A stretch of 64,000 nucleotides of DNA. It comes from Usnea hakonensis (Eukaryota; Ascomycota; Lecanoromycetes; Lecanorales; Parmeliaceae). Below the pieces are notes generated by a model that was not told the origin of the DNA, searched no databases, and saw nothing but the letters and a program-made list of their open reading frames with translations. The position numbers were made by a program, and so were the translations under genes. Below, piece after piece: positions 24,076 through 35,792 of the stretch. The stretch covers positions 310,001 to 374,000 of the forward strand of contig BLJB01000043.1 in assembly GCA_013423325.1 (NCBI GenBank), given 5' to 3'. Position 1 is the first letter of the stretch. Each line of letters begins with the position of its first letter.

Positions 24076-25211
24076 CGGTCCCGCCGTCATGAAATTCGTA
24101 CCGAGGATTTTGCTATATGTGCTGCCATAGCTACAGAAATTGGCCATTTTGAGAGGCTAGCGTGCACAGGTCCTAAGGGTAAATCTAAATTTGCGGAAGT
24201 AGCTTGCTGTTTAGCATTTTCTAGTCCTCCAATGTTCAAATCGAAAAGCTAAACAACCTCCATACTTCCACTCGTGCAGCCTCAACCTTCTATTGTAGAC
24301 TTTACACGCACTCCGGTCCAGACCCTCATTCCTCTCTTTGCAGCGGCAGCGAACTCATGAGTAATCTCGACGTCCCGAGCGTCGATATCCAGATCATCAC
24401 GTCTCCGAGCGGCCAACTAGAAACGCCTTCTAACTACTTTTGTTCCACACTCTAATGATGATTCTGATCGCGACGCAGAGGGTCCCGAGGGAATAGGACC
24501 ATATCCGGTGAGCAAGACGAAGGATGGGCACCCATCGAGGGAGACAGAGACGAAGCAGAAACATAGCAGGTAGTAAGCCGATACAATGAATGCAAGCCAG
24601 GACACGGATCGAAAGCAATTCCTACAGAATACAAGCAGACGATTGAAAGAGTCGTTTTCCAACTAGTCTTCACGATCTAAAGAGCTGAAAATACAACGAG
24701 GGCTATACAGGAATGTCAATCCCTGCCATCCGAGCACTCGCATATGTAAGGTCAGTGTCCGAATCATGTGATAGCTTCAGCTTTTATAGGGAGGTCAGGG
24801 ATTGTCCTGGGTTCCAGTGGCTTGCAAGAAAGACAATGTTCCCTAGCATTATTTGCACTGGACAGTAGTCATTAGGTGATGAGGCCCTCTTTCTGGAGCC
24901 AAAACATATATCAGGAGAATCCTTTCCAGATTCAGTCTGGAGTTAGCAAGACTCTTTCGTCTTTGGCAACTTGAGTATAAAGTAGTTGGGGTAGCTGAGG
25001 TGGGATAGAGAAAGGATGGAGCCGCGCGAATAAAGAAATTGTCGTACCCGCCAATGACTTGGAATATTTTCCGAAAAGCAAAACGTGATTTTATGTGAGG
25101 CATCAGGTCGTACGTCATCTCCCGCATACGACTGTTTGCCATTTTGAAATACAGATCAAGAAACGGCACTCTCACCATCAATCACACCTTTCCGAACCCA
25201 TTGCAGCCATC
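24076..25211. other. Intergenic region with weak coding-like fragment
   Basis: About 1.1 kb. A short frame from ATG 24357 (MSNLDVPSVDIQII...) stops at about 24453; one base out of frame a further acidic open stretch continues to about 24565. This could be a decayed small gene or chance. The rest shows nothing I can support. Confidence 0.35.
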
Positions 25212-26499
25212 ATGTCTATCAATACTGTCAACATCTTCAGCGCCTCCAATCTCTCGGAATTCATGTACAAAAGCCTCCCCAAAGAATCAACCCCACATCT
25301 CAAAAACCCCTACGATGCCATTGCACTGCTAAGCCACGCGTCTATGCTAGCTGTCGGCTTTCGACTCGTAGGCCTCGGAGAAGACCACAAGATCGGTAAG
25401 CCCCAAAAGCAGAGCACATTTATTTAGCTCACATGATTTGAGAAAAGCTGACAGTACATCTGTAGCAGCTACATCAGACAACTCAGACACCCGCCCCCTC
25501 CCCACACAATGGAACGCCTCCACATCCGACGACTACGCCTTCCGCTACGCCCACAGCCAATCCGCCCTGCAATACCTCGTCAAGATCGGCCGCCTCGGCT
25601 CCAAGGCCGTGGTCAACTGCTTGGCCGTCGGCGACGACAAAGTCCGCACCTTTGACCTCAAACCCAAAGACTTCCTCGTCGAATCCTCATTCCCCTTCAC
25701 CCTATCTCCCTCCGAAGGGACCAGCGAAGCCGCCTTATCCATCCGAAAAGCCTTCATCTCGCCCGGACGAATCGCTGACTTCGCGTCGTTGCTCAAAATC
25801 AATATCCTACAAAAGGTGGCTCCGGGGTTGCAAAAGGAGGGCTACGAGGAATCCGCGCACGCCGCGAGCGCGCACAGAGAACAGGCCGGGACCAGACGGC
25901 CGGACCTGGGACCAGCAGGAGGAGAAGGCGCCCCGGCCTATGATCCCCTGCGCGACGACCGATTACCCCCCCTCGCCGAACCACGGCCTTATGACGATCC
26001 GCTCGCCGCAGAGCCACGGAGACCACCGTATCCAGTAGGCGATTTCCCACCGCCAGGCTTCGAGGACGAATACGAAATCAACAGACCCAGGGGCGGGATC
26101 GGCGGGGAGAGGAGACCGGTGAATATCGGGGAGAGGGATCTCTACCCGCCAGGACTCGGACCGCATGATCCGTTGAGAGGCGGAGGATTTGGTCCCGGTG
26201 GTGGAGGCATGCACCCTACGTTCGACGACCCGATGTTCGGTGGGATGAGAGGTGGCGGAGTCGGTGGCTACGACGGACGGTACGCATTTATGTTTCCTAC
26301 GTTGCTCGACTGGGGAATGTGTTTACTGATCTATATCTGTAGGGTTCCACCTGGAGCTAGATACGACCCTATAGGTCCCGGGGACGGACCCCCACAAGGG
26401 CGAGGCGGGCCACGCTTCCCTGGCGGGGGCGGGGGAGGGTTCGGGGGTGGAGGGCCACCGAATCCCTTTGGTGGCTTCGGCGGTAACGACTTCATTTAA
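25212..26499 (+). CDS. PI31-type proteasome inhibitor/regulator (FP domain)
   Basis: Related to PSMF1/PI31 and yeast Fub1, which bind the 20S proteasome. Model join(25212..25395,25466..26279,26343..26499), 384 residues; the second exon could instead start at 25469, which drops one Ala. The N-terminal FP-type domain spans roughly residues 15-175 (LKNPYDAIALLSHASMLAVG, TSDDYAFRYAHSQSALQYLV, RPQ-like acidic loop absent). The C-terminal half is Gly/Pro/Arg-rich, with YDPLRDD, PPGFEDEYEINRP, DPLRGGGFGPGGGG and a final FGGFGGNDFI. This Pro/Gly tail is characteristic of PI31, but a classical terminal HbYX motif is not seen. Exon 3 is reached through a 63-nt intron (GTACGC...TGTAG). Confidence 0.88.
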
Positions 26500-26870
26500 G
26501 GAGTGGTGCACTTAGGTCATGGGTACGTGTACGATGATGGTGTGGGCTGCATGGCGAGGCTAGGTCATTGGGCCGGAGTAGTCCAATAGGAACGAGTGAC
26601 GCGAACATGGGCGTTATGAAATGACATTGTGTGTAGACAGGGACAGAGTGAGCAAAAGGGTAGACACAAGCCATGAAGAAGCTCCCCTCATGATCTCCTG
26701 ACATGCCCAACAGCCTTTTCCCGTTGCCATGGCCTCTTCTGCCGTCCTTTCCACGGCAGTAGTCTCCATGACTGGAAAACATCAAACTCATCGTGTACCA
26801 CAATACATAATCCTTCCACAATTTACTTCGAAAAGCCCCAAAACAAAAAAGAATCACTCGCCCGAAACCA

Positions 26871-26888
26871 ATGCATGCATGCATGCAT
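26871..26888. repeat. (ATGC)n microsatellite
   Basis: ATGCATGCATGCATGCAT, a self-complementary tract that could also extrude as a hairpin. Confidence 0.9.
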
Positions 26889-27202
26889 CCGCTCCACTTA
26901 CCTCCTCAACTCCACATCACGGTCTCCTGCAATGCACGTAACCCTTTCTCCGTTGCCATACATGACCCCAGCCTTCTCCCAGCAGCCTTAGAATCCAAAC
27001 TCAAAAAACCCAAACCCCAGCCCCAAGCACTCATACGCACACAGAATCCTTTCACCTTCACCCACCATCAAACCGTCCTCAAACACAAAAGAAAAGAAAA
27101 GAACAAACTCGCGCAAATCATATCCATCCCATCATCCATCCGCACCACTCAATCCGCCAAAGCGCCCAACCCAGAAAAGAAAACCGCCCAGCAGGTACTT
27201 TA

Positions 27203-27228
27203 CAGCTCAGCTCAGCTCAGCTCAGCTC
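27203..27228. repeat. (CAGCT)5 microsatellite
   Basis: Five tandem copies of the pentamer CAGCT/AGCTC followed by TTGG. AGCT is palindromic, so the tract is self-complementary. Confidence 0.9.
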
Positions 27229-29406
27229 TTGGCACATTTCCCCCTTTCCAAAAACCAATCCGCATTTGTCCAAGCTTGCGAGAAGGAGCCGCTCAAGCGG
27301 CCAAAGGAGAATAAAATGACAGCCCCCTCCGAAATTAGAATAGGCAAGCTTATGCTCCCGGAACAATGTCTGAAACGATGCTTTGTAGGAGCTGTTGCCA
27401 AGAGTTCATGCTTTTTGCTGCAGGCGTGGCCAGCTCTGTTTCGATTATTTTAAGATGAAAGAATGCACCATCGATGCATCTCTGTTTGATATGTACGTGT
27501 GTAAATTCTCTAATGACATTGGACGCGTTGATCTCTGGGTTTACGTTACCGTGTCCGCTGTATCTCGCCATCTCCCGGGCCCGCTTCCTTTAGCAGAAAG
27601 GAAGATAGAGAGAGCAGGACGATGGAGCTTGGAGGGTTTCACACTAAGCCTCCTAGGTACTTGTATTCGAAATCTCCTTGGTTTTGTCGCAGGTTCTCCG
27701 GTGAGCTTCTTAACGGGTTTAGTGCATCATCAAAGGGCATTGACCCGCTAGCGAGGTCAATTTGTTGATGTGATTCCTGCACCGTCAAGCGGAGATGCGC
27801 ACGCTAGACGTCACTCTGGGAGATTCTTGTTGGAGTGTGTTTCATGCGTAAGAAAGCGAAGAGCAGTCAGGCTGGACGCAACCTCTGTACCATTTATTGG
27901 CCACAAGGCGGCATGGCTGGAAAGAATTGGAACATCCTTGCAGAAGCACGCCGTGATCGTGATTTGATCATGGGTCACCCATCTTTCACGGCAAGAATTT
28001 GCTGCAACCGGGTCAAAAACGTTTGGTACGGGCAAGATACTGCATAATGTGGATGCAATATGGAATTCCCCCCTTAGCGTTCTGGCGTCCACAAAGTTTG
28101 CTGCCATGTTTGAGTGTGGTACCCATGGACACCCAGCAAAATGCCGAGTGCCGTTGTCCACCACGGGTTCATGCAAAACCCTCTCTAGTGTGTGTGTATT
28201 GGAGGGGCTATGCTGTGCATCCGTAGCTGAAGCTTCTCCACCGTTGGAAGGATTCCCGCACTGCATGACCTGGGCATGTGATCGGCATTCATGTATTTAT
28301 TCATTCATGCAGCGGTTACCATTTCAAAAACAATTAGATGGGCAGCATGCTTTCGGATGCGCGCAAGCATTCCCCGATGGGAGTACAGGTTTATCTCGGA
28401 GGAGACGAAAAACAGAAAGCACACATTATAGGAATCATGTCCAACACAATTAGTGCTAGATATTGAAAAATTGGGAAAGAAGGGTAGGGAGAACTCGAAA
28501 AGACAAGGCAACAGATCAAGTCTCGCCCAAAGGAGATTTGTCGTCCACACCATCCTCGAGGTCCCAGGAAGTGGATTTGACATACTCAACGAGATACGAC
28601 ACCCTAGATTCGGTACTCTACGAGGCTGCTGGCGACTGAGATTTGGTCCCGGCTGGGAGTGCTCATATCGGGATGAGGCTATGATATCAGGTCTCGTATC
28701 GTGGATAAATGGGCGTTCTTAGGCCGTACCAGCCACTTCGCTCTCAGCCGCTCATTAATGTTATTCTCGCAGTTTCTGGCTGATCATCTCCATCTGCGTG
28801 AGTCAACAAAGTCCTCAAAGCTATACGACGCAAGCTTCCACGGCTCGTAGCTCCGTATGGTGCATAATTTGGGACTTCTACCCGTGTAGCTTCTAGATTT
28901 TTGGACCCTTAGCTGGTGGTATCGGGTATCGGCATGAATCAGTGGGAAGGGCCGAGGATTTTGGGGTGAAACTGTGGTCTGGAAGCTGGAAGCTTGGTGA
29001 GCTCCATACTCCACTCATGCTGTAGTTGGGGGCCGCCACCGGGAACGGTCGGTTCCTCCATCCATTACCATGGGCGAGGAGCTGCGGTAGTCAGCATTAA
29101 TTGGTTGTTGTGACTTGTGAGGTAGGATCGTACAGAAACAGCGTCATGAGACTAGTGGTGTTGGCCGTGGTGCATTGGAGGAAAAGCCGTGGCTTCCGCG
29201 AGACTGTGCGGTATTCAGGTATGGTATCAGGTAAGATTCAGCTTAGTTGATGGACTAGAGCTTGCCCCAGAGAGGTGTTTGTCTGTCACGGTCCACGGAT
29301 TACGGATGCAGGAACATGTTGGCGTGTTTTTATTGCATGTCGTAAAGCGGTAACGAAGGAGCATTTGGGTTTTCCGGTATGGCCTGAGGAAGAAATTGGG
29401 CTGAAC

Positions 29407-29438
29407 GGTACAATGGTACATTGGTACATCGGTACATT
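29407..29438. repeat. Clustered GGTACA hexamers
   Basis: Four GGTACA words occur within about 30 bp at 7-9 bp spacing, next to a GGTACATTAATAC end. Related GGTAC words recur around 29875-29945 and 33277-33320. Confidence 0.7.
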
Positions 29439-30900
29439 AATACTTTACATTGATTGATACGTATCAGATGATCTTTACCGATCGAGGGAAAAAGAGGGAA
29501 AAAGGGAAAGTGGGAACGAGGGGACGAAAAAAGTTAGGGTTCGGAGATGCTAGCGTCAGCTATTTAGCCGAAAATCGGGGATCTACAGTCTGTGCAATGC
29601 CGGGGGGCGCTGCAGATCATAGACAGCTCCGGTTTTGAATTTATTTTGACTCTTAACTTCCTAAGATCATCTTACGTTTCATAATTGTGTGGGCGGTGAA
29701 GGAGGGGTAGGAACAGAGCTGATTTGACCGACCTTCTTTTTTTTTACTTCTCCTTGTACATCTGTAACGAAATGATCAGCATGAATCCCCGTTTCTCTTT
29801 CTCTCCGTACGACATGGCACTTAGTTGTACTCTCACGTGGCTCCTGACCGGTGTAGGAAAATAAGAAACTAAGGTACGTACCTCTAGGGGACTTTGGTAC
29901 GAGTACGGAGTAGAGTAATAAAGTAAAGTAAGGTAAGGTACCTAGGTCACTTAGGATTAAAGTCACAGCCTTAAAGTATCAAAAGGGTAATTGTTGCGAT
30001 TTGCGAAATGATAGCCTTATCGTCTTATTGCCGCCATGTACGATTTTCTATTCCCATACTCTTTCATTCTTATCGGATCAAAGACTGCAGTCTGCAGCTG
30101 ACGTTGAATATGTTGACACATTTCATGCCTGACCCCGCAATCGGGTGCGCATTGTTTTCCAATCTGAACCCTTGACTCGAAAAAGTACTATTACAGCAGT
30201 GAAGCCTTCTCTATCAGTGTCTCAGTTTTTAGGGTTCGGGAGGGCAGTAGGTTCGATGTTGGATATGTCGTGCTCGCTGTCGTATCAGCGCACAAGCCAA
30301 TTGTTGCTTTCCCGAGCAAGGCATCAGAAAGACCATATCATTGATGTTGGTAGCTGAGGTCACTTTAGGGTTATGACAGAGTGGCCTTTTAGCGTTCCTT
30401 GGTCGATGATAACACGTTTCATCGATATCTTTACAAAGTAGTCCCAAAAATCTTGGACTCATTTGCGCGGAGGAGTGTAGTGACCGACGTCTGACCGAAT
30501 TGGGGACTGGCAAAAAGCCTTCTTAGTCCGCGAGCGAAGGCCGGGCTCATGTGGTTCGTCGCGGTGCACAAACAAGAACGTTCTTGGAGTAGTAATGATG
30601 AGCGAAGGTCATGAGCAAAATTGAAAATAGAAAAACGCTGAAACACATAGAGTCGTTGTGTGAGCTGTGAGCATGACATCGTTCCTGCAGGGTGAGCACC
30701 GCCCGATGATTCATGTGCTCTGCTATCTGGTATCAGAGGAAAACCAATCAATGAATTGACAAATGACAGCAGCAGTGTTCTGATTCTCAGCCCACACACC
30801 TTCGCAGTAGTCGCAGTAGCTGAGTACTTTACTTTAGTCCCAGCTATCTGAAACGTTGTAACAGATCGTCAGCTCCCCCTCCTTTTCGTAAACTGCGAGC

Positions 30901-30924
30901 TTTTTTTCTTTTTTTTTTTTTTTT
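30901..30924. repeat. Oligo-T tract
   Basis: A 24-nt run of T broken by a single C at 30908; the longest homopolymer-like tract in the window. Confidence 0.9.
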
Positions 30925-32947
30925 GCACTACGAGTCACACCGGTGAAAGGTACAATGTAATAAAACAGTATGATACGTTAGCGTAGGACTAAGGCTGCAG
31001 CGGTGCAGACTGCACGTGTGCTTCTTCCCGCTTGCCACCAACATGCTAATTCCGTTACGGAGAAAGCCGATTCGAGGAATTGGCGGAGGCACCAGAGGAC
31101 TTGATGAAGTCTTGCCTTGATTCGTCACTAGGCACTCGGGATAATGGACATGGAACATGGGACATGGGATTGACTACCTTACATTTAGGCCCAAAAGTCT
31201 TTTCCCTTCTCCTCCGCCAGCTATAGTTGTCTTCACTCTTTGACTTCCCAATAATCTTCCACGAATAGCGACATCGAATTTACCCACGGCCAATCTGCGG
31301 AGCAATTGCGGGACCTCCTCAAAATCACCTGAAATTGTAGAATACGGAGGAACCAGTTGGGGAGATCCAACATGTAGCAATGGTCTCCAACACCGCGGAC
31401 AATAGCGAATAGATTCCCCAGCCACCCTTTCTCGATGACGGCCCATAAGTGTCACTAAGAGTATGGATTTGGAATACATACTGAGTAGTTATATAAGTAA
31501 ATACGATGATGATTGTTCATCGTTTGAAATTGTGTAGTATCTATCCCTAGTTGTTTTGGTATCATGGCAGCGCTACGATTCGTCCCGTTGGGCGTTGGTT
31601 TGATGTTCTACATGCTATCCCTCTTTCGCAATCTCTTTAGAGTCCGCTGCGAAGTAGGACTCATTGCTCTTCTTGCTGTACCGGACTGGGGTACCTTTGG
31701 CCATGTACTGGGGTGTATGATAGGAGAGCACCGTAGCGTACACGCAGGACCTATACTCATTTCCATGCAGCTGCAGCCTCGGCCGTTATGCTGCAACATT
31801 TGGAGCTTTCATGCTTAACGAATCTCCCTGTCATGTGATTGGTTGGATATATCTCCCGACATGACGCTTTGATGTCGAGCCTGTAGTTTCCCATTTAGCC
31901 GGATACCCCAAGATTGCAAGCAGACATGAAGCCTGCTCGTACTGGCTTTCATGCATCATCAACGGCTCCGAAGCCCGTGAAGTTGGAAGCTCACTGCTCA
32001 CAGTCCTGTCTTTAGAGTTCGGAGAGCACATTATTGTCGACAACCTAAACCCCACACTTAATATCAATTGATAGCGTTACTGCAGGGCAATGCCTAGCCG
32101 AAGCGTTGATAGTGATAAGCAGTTCGAGGGACACGCGCTTGCTGACTTGGTGTTGGTGATCGACCGCAGAAACGTGTCAAGAGATTGCGGACAGGGTTTG
32201 CCCTTTTGCACAAGGCGGGAATTCCCGCGACAAGGCATGTTGTACTTTGTCGCAAAGTCCTCGAACACATTTTCAAGTTGACAGGTGCCTTCTGGCAGCA
32301 TCCTATTTTACCCATCCTGTCCGTCCTGGCTTGGCGAGAGCGGGATTCAATGCGGCTTTGAGCGATTTTCATTTGGCTCCAACTGACATCGTTTGACGAT
32401 ACGTCTGACACGGATGCAAGGCGCGAGGTGTAGCCTTGTGGGAAGGCGCGGAGGTTGCACTCATTCCCAATGGAAGATACGAGATACGAAAGCCGCTCGG
32501 GAGGAGTACTCGAACAAAAACCATCCAGAATCAAACCAAGGATTTATAGACATGAACATAGTAATATGTATATGGTCAAGAAGTCGTGGTGATATTCAAT
32601 GTTGATGTTGTCGCCGCCGCAATCATATCTCTGTTCCGTGCCCTTTAGGGAAGCGCCTGCGCGTCCCGTCCAGCCTCGCCATCGTGGCACACTCCGCTGC
32701 ACGGACCGTGACTGCTACGTTGTTGTGATACCTATGTTGTACCCTTATCAATCATCACTGAGAATTTTCCGCCAGGTACAATCTCAAGTATCCAATCGAT
32801 ACTCTAGCACATATCACATTACTCTCCCCGAGGACCTGCATGTGAATGACACTCAGCCATGTAACCCGCACATCTTTTCGGGCATGTTTCATGTTTCAAG
32901 TTTCAGCCAACATTCCGCAGTCGCAGAGACACATGACGACTCCATTT

Positions 32948-32964
32948 CATTATTATTATTATTG
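32948..32964. repeat. (TTA)n microsatellite
   Basis: Five to six TTA units followed by a T-rich run to about 32976. Confidence 0.85.
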
Positions 32965-33284
32965 TTATTTTTTTATTCATAGAGTAGGACTGTTCGAAGC
33001 CGGGCTATGCTCTTGCAACTTGACTTTGCGCAAACCAGGATGCGAATCCCTCGCTTGTGTTCCTGGCAAATCCGTTGATGACATGACTCTGGGAATTATT
33101 AGGACTGCCATCTGAGCCTCGCCAAGTGGGGACTAGGCTATTTACAGCCCGAAAGGACTTTTAGGGTTACATGCAGTACCTTATGCAGTCAGCAATCAGC
33201 AGTCAGCATTCATTATTTCTTGTTCCTTGATGAAAAAGCACCGTGCTTCATCCACGTGTGTGGTGTGAAGAACCGAGGTACAAG

Positions 33285-33316
33285 GTACAACCGTACAAGG
33301 ACAAGGACAAGGACAC
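33285..33316. repeat. CAAGGA/ACAAGG short tandem repeat
   Basis: Three perfect ACAAGG units at the end of a looser ACAAGGT/ACCGTACAAGG stretch. Confidence 0.75.
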
Positions 33317-34501
33317 TGTACTTATCCTAAAGCCGGTACTACCCCACTCGGCTGCATGCATGCATTCAGCCTCAGCCTTCAGGCAGCTGTAGATGCGACA
33401 GCATAATCATTCATGATTGGATCGTTTAGCTACATGTGAACCGGACGGAGACGGATCCCTTGATTGCATAAGGTAGGTTCTCTTTTCTCTTTTCTGTTTT
33501 TGCCCGAAAGGATAAGGTAGGTTCATCAGCTTGCTGTCCGTCAGACGATTATTTTACTCGCATTCTCCAGTAGATTTGACTGGAGACTTGTAAGCGCCCG
33601 GAGCAGATCTGTGGAGTGTGGAGCTGTCTTCCCTCCCGTTGGTTCCAGGTCCGGCTTTTTATGCTCATGGGTGCAGTGAGACATCCATCTAGGGCGTCAG
33701 GTACCAAACGCCAACGCCGATGCCTTGGCTCGGTTGACATTCATTTGCTTGCTAAAGCATTTCCTGTAGCCAACCTTCAAATTATTTTCTCTCCCCTTTC
33801 GGATTCAGGGTCGCACTCTCGTACGCGATAAGATGAGTGAGATTGATTCATCATGCTGCATCTGCTGACTGGCCATTCAGATCCAATTGGATTTCAGTCT
33901 CATATAAGATTGCATGGTTGCATTTTCCCTATCACGGATTCCAAAAAAGAAAAAGATTTGGATTTTTGCCTCAGATCAGTCAGATGCCTCTTGGCTTATT
34001 TTAGCCCCCAACAGCAAAATTACCATCCAATCAATTTTTATTGCGACCTGATGGAATCTCAGAAGTGCCAAGGTAAGGTAGTGAGTGGTATAGGTACTTT
34101 AGGCTGTATAGCAGACTCGTTAACAACACAGTGCGAGTCATACACAGTGTATATCGGCAGACTGGCAGATTCACTAAGATACTTTACGCATACAACGGTA
34201 CGATGACATAAATAAAAAGAAGCGGAGGTGGACGCAGATCCACGCCCCACCCGCATTAAGCATCCTCCCTATAACCATTCCGAACATGAAACACAACACA
34301 GCCGAGACTGCCTTCCCAAACGACTCCCCCAATTCCTCATTGCCCTTTCCCCCACCATAATTCCATTAATCCGTTAGTTAGGTATTCCAATCCGTAACGC
34401 CTCTACTCATTTGTGACGCGTCTGCTGGGAGCTTCCCATAGCCTCCAGTCTTCAGTCCCAGCGTCCACATCTATGCCGCGATAGACTTCTATTGGTAATC
34501 A

Positions 34502-35792
34502 TCACGAAGTGAACACTGAGGACTGAGAAAATGTTGAGGATGGCGCTCCCGATATTGGAGGTGCCATGGATGATGACGATGGAGGAAGACCCACACTGTA
34601 GGACCTGCTGCGCGCTGGGAAGTTTGCAAAAGACCATCTCGCAGGAGTTATGGCTGATCCTTCACGGAAACCAAGCTCGAATCGCTTTGGGCACCCGTCC
34701 TCCGAGTGCCTTCGGAGTGTATCTCGGCGAGCAAATCTGTTGCCACACAGATTGCATCGGTGATTGCGCGCCTTCAAATGTACCTGTGCTTCTATTAGGT
34801 TTGGACCAGAGTGTAGATGGAGAAACAAAGCTTACGCTATCGTGATGCCTGTCCAGGTCCGTCTTTCGCTGAAACTTCTTTGTGCACGGAGTGTTGCCGA
34901 CCATGGCTGTGCAAGGATGCGGATATTTACGCTCTGGATTATGTGTCTCCAAGTGCGATTTCCAGTTGTAGCTTCGCTTGAAAAGTTTACCACAGACACG
35001 GCATTCATGCGTTGCTTCCTCTGGAGTCGTCCTCTGGCGCTTCTTCTTAATGCGGTTGACACTGGGCAAAACGGGTGCTGCGTCGAACTTTGATCGAGTG
35101 TCTTCGCCAATCATGTTCATCTCACTACCGTACCCTGTGATGTTTGGCTTAGCCCATTCACTAGTTTGATTTTTGTAGAAGTCATCCGATGGTCCATTCA
35201 CGGGAGACACGCCTGTCGAGTAATTTGGGACTCCTTGAGCGGTCGAAGATCGGTGCAGAACTTGGTCGTTCCCAGGGGACGGGTACCACTCGCTTCCGTC
35301 CTCGACTTTGACCCTAGGCGGCGTATAGTATTCGGCTCCGTGCTGGACTGGCGACGAGTAAGACGAAGATATTGAAGAGCGGTGAGAGGGCATATTTGTG
35401 CTTGGGGGTGATTGGCAGAAGACAAGACCGGGTGCCTGTGGCGATTGTGTAGCGATCATACCCGTGTTGGCATTTGCAGAGTAACCCGAGAAGGGATCGA
35501 ATGCTGCCGAGAAGATGTCTGGAGGCTGCGACGTCTGTGGAAATTCCTGTTCCATCATGGAGGAATGAGACCAGCCGTCTGATTGCTGCGGCGAAGGTGG
35601 GAGCTCTTGGACTGTGCTCTGTTGTTGTGGTAAAGGGCAGTCGAATATCCCTAGGCCTCTGTTGGGCTGCTCTATCGATGTTGGCTCTGGCTGGGGCGTA
35701 GCCGGATAACGTCTTTGTGAGGAGAAAGATTGTTTTGGCTGCTGGTTGTAAGGCGACATGGGTGAGCGCATCGATTGCGGTGTGAGGTCCAT
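34502..35792 (-). CDS. C2H2 zinc-finger transcription factor
   Basis: Probable sequence-specific regulator in the nucleus. Model complement(join(34502..34783,34836..35792)), 412 residues, one 52-nt intron (GTAAGC...CACAG). The N-terminal ~240 residues are Gln/Ser/Pro-rich, typical of an activation region (MDLTPQSMRSPMSPYNQQ). Three zinc fingers follow the basic run IKKKRQR: CRVCGKLFKRSYNWKSHLETH, then a finger CTAMVGNTPCTKKF...DLDRHHDS split by the intron, then CNLCGNRFARRDTLRRH ending in a C-type ligand (EDGC). Splicing is needed to rebuild fingers two and three. The C-terminus is Ser-rich. I do not recognise a named ortholog. Confidence 0.88.

Larger units (their letters stand above)
26500..34501. 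other. 8-kb gene-poor region
   Basis: No frame here shows a recognisable domain, consistent codon choice or splice-linked continuation. The longest frames (about 120-150 codons, for example 27811-28266 minus and 32094-32534 minus) read as low-quality composition. The stretch holds several simple repeats (listed separately), oligo-T runs and GGTAC-rich blocks. It lies between the PI31 3' end and the 3' end of a C2H2 factor. It may contain long UTRs or noncoding transcripts, but nothing in the sequence proves that. Confidence 0.5.

Noticed and set aside
27395..27751. 118-codon plus-strand open frame with hydrophobic parts
   Set aside because: It overlaps other equally long frames, has no ATG-initiated conserved core and no family resemblance.
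27811..28266. 151-codon minus-strand open frame in the gene-poor region
   Set aside because: Composition is mixed, no domain or membrane pattern appears, and no splice sites extend it; a frame of this length is expected by chance in 8 kb at this GC content.
32094..32534. 146-codon minus-strand open frame
   Set aside because: Same reasons; Cys/Ser/Arg-rich text without a recognisable motif.
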